Below are positions 56,648 through 57,718 of a stretch of DNA of 57,718 bases, in pieces. Every line of letters begins with the position of its first letter. Within the stretch, counting starts at the first letter, position 1. The DNA is from Methanomassiliicoccaceae archaeon. GTDB lineage: Archaea; Thermoplasmatota; Thermoplasmata; Methanomassiliicoccales; Methanomethylophilaceae. The translations under genes and the position numbers were made by a program. The notes beneath the pieces are model-generated. The model ran no database searches and had not been told where the DNA came from. It saw only the letters and a list, made by a program, of their open reading frames with translations. The DNA lies in NCBI GenBank assembly GCA_016284295.1, contig JAEEOP010000009.1, forward strand, positions 1 to 57,718, given 5' to 3'.

Positions 56648-57520
56648 ATGGGACTGAGCATCAACGCGAAGAAGCTGGATCCCGAGATGAAGATGGATCC
56701 GGACCAGCCCATAGTGGACGTCATCAAGCTCGATTTCGGATACGATCCCAACGTGCCTGTCATCAAGGACATCAACGTCACGCTGGACAAGCCGGAGTTC
56801 GTATGCATCATGGGTCCGAACGGTGTAGGCAAGTCCACGCTGATCCACTGCATGAACCGCATCCTGAGGTTCACCAACGGTACGATCATGATCGGAGGCA
56901 ATGACACCAAGGACATGAGGCTCAAGGAGCTGTCCTCCTACATGGGATACGTTCCCGCGTCGAGCGAGGACACGTTCCCTCTGACCGTTGTGGACACCGT
57001 AATGGTTGGACTGCAGAACGACTTCAAGTTCGGGACCAACGACGAGGACCTGAAGAGGGTCTACGAGACTCTGAGGATGATGAAGATCGAGCACCTGGCC
57101 ATGAGGAACTTCAACGAGCTGTCCGCCGGTCAGCACCAGAAGGTCATGCTCGCGAGGGGACTCGTGAGAACGCCCAGGATAGTGCTGCTCGACGAGCCCA
57201 CATCCAATCTGGACATCAAGCACCAGATCGATGTGACGAAGACGCTCAGCATGCTGCCGAAGGCGAAAGGGATGCTGGTGATCATGATCAGTCATGACAT
57301 CAACATCACCGCGAAGTTCGCGGACCGCATCATCATGCTCTCCGGCGGAGGGGTATTCGCCGACGGCACGCCTGCGGAGGTCCTCACCAAGGAGAACATC
57401 AGGACCGTCTACGGAGTGGACGCGGATGTCATCGAGGTCGATGGCAGGCCGCACATAATCCTCAACGACTGTCTCGAGGATGCGTACATCCCCACGGACC
57501 TAGGTCCGGTGGATGACTGA
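56648..57520 (+). CDS. FecE/BtuD-type ABC transporter ATPase
   Basis: 290 residues. Walker A GPNGVGKST (about 57-65), a Q-loop region YVPASSEDTFPLTV, signature LSAGQHQKVMLARGLV, Walker B IVLLDEPTSNLD and the switch histidine in ISHDINI. Signature glutamine replaces the more common Gly-Gly of LSGGQ, which is frequent in this family. Terminal gene of the transport operon; a terminator-like hairpin follows. Confidence 0.94.
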   Translation: MGLSINAKKLDPEMKMDPDQPIVDVIKLDFGYDPNVPVIKDINVTLDKPEFVCIMGPNGVGKSTLIHCMNRILRFTNGTIMIGGNDTKDMRLKELSSYMGYVPASSEDTFPLTVVDTVMVGLQNDFKFGTNDEDLKRVYETLRMMKIEHLAMRNFNELSAGQHQKVMLARGLVRTPRIVLLDEPTSNLDIKHQIDVTKTLSMLPKAKGMLVIMISHDINITAKFADRIIMLSGGGVFADGTPAEVLTKENIRTVYGVDADVIEVDGRPHIILNDCLEDAYIPTDLGPVDD

Positions 57521-57718
57521 AACTCCATTGTATCACTCAGGGGCCGGCAGGGATGCTGGTCCCAACCCTTGTCAGACTATCTATATTAACTTGACTTGGA
57601 CAGTTCGATCCTGTCTGGATGACAGAATAGACCGCCCAGGTACGTGCCTGTCCGCTCATGCGGTAGGCGATTCGTCCCTTGCGGGAACGGGGTTGCCAGT
57701 CAACCCCTTGAGGAGGAT
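57521..57718. other. Non-coding end of window, possible structured RNA
   Basis: No credible gene. A hairpin with arms GGGCCGGCA and TGCTGGTCCC (57541-57563) may terminate fecE. A TATA-like CTATATTAA (57580-57588) is followed by stems GACAG-TTCGATC-CTGTC and GGGTTG/CAACCC, ending in GAGGAGG at the window edge, which would suit a ribosome site of a gene beyond. A structured leader or non-coding RNA is possible. Confidence 0.35.

Noticed and set aside
57603-57622. T-arm-like stem-loop with TTCGATC suggesting a tRNA
   Set aside because: No matching acceptor, D-arm or anticodon arm can be built from the bases upstream; the promoter-like TATA box lies directly before it.
57590-57718. RNase P RNA or SRP RNA
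   Set aside because: I could not find the GAGGAAAGUCC-like region or the SRP helix 8 motifs; only loose resemblance.

Overview
The window looks like a chromosomal segment of a methanogenic archaeon of the order Methanomassiliicoccales (Methanomethylophilaceae-like), a member of the broad Thermoplasmata group. Support comes from archaeal ribosomal-protein order, aRF1, PurP, archaeal-type TrpS, PheS and Cbf5, HdrC/HdrB, and cobamide salvage genes. TATA boxes stand about 25 bp before many starts, and spacers are rich in GGTG-type ribosome binding sites. Stop usage fits too: TGA nearly everywhere, TAA four times, and TAG never as a credible final stop. TAG occurs inside three genes whose conserved sequence continues in frame, as expected where UAG is read as pyrrolysine. 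The assignment is inferred from gene content, not from an rRNA.

Layout. 1-13.5 kb: the spc/S10-type ribosomal operon from uL2 (cut by the window edge) to uL15, with eIF1/SUI1 and the RNase P subunit Rnp1 embedded, then SecY, an EMC3/YidC-like insertase, Cmk and Cbf5. 13.5-28.7 kb: translation and nucleotide housekeeping genes (TrpS, PheS, DTD2, UMP kinase, aRF1, ArgS, PurP, Adk, tRNA-Gln) mixed with a PHP-domain protein, regulators, a GNAT and membrane proteins. 28.8-32.4 kb: two tandem CbiZ-type genes and a GlcD-type FAD oxidase. 32.4-41.8 kb: M50 protease, an AlbA_2/ATPase regulator with a palindromic operator, HAD phosphatase, a PUA/PAPS-reductase/ferredoxin protein, arginine decarboxylase, PAC2, M16 peptidase and hydrogenase protease. 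41.9-44.1 kb: a LysR/ModE-like regulator and hdrC-hdrB sharing a 16-bp palindromic motif. 44.2-46.9 kb: an accessory patch with a second AlbA_2 regulator bracketed by perfect 71-bp repeats, and an InlB-repeat protein. 47.0-47.8 kb: eS1 (Rps3ae).

The most unusual part is 47.8-57.5 kb. Two overlapping genes encode nitrogenase-like proteins. One is a single-chain fusion of a NifH-like ATPase with a NifD-like catalytic domain; the other is a NifK/NifD-like partner. Each is interrupted by one in-frame TAG, and conserved nitrogenase-superfamily sequence resumes immediately afterwards. Next come a small membrane protein, an intron-containing tRNA-Met, a methyltransferase fused to an ArsR-type DNA-binding domain, a dockerin-bearing metal-chelate binding protein, a second paralogous methyltransferase, and a FecCD/FecE-type importer. 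I infer a metal- or tetrapyrrole-linked nitrogenase-like reductase system whose expression depends on UAG decoding. Its substrate cannot be read from the sequence.
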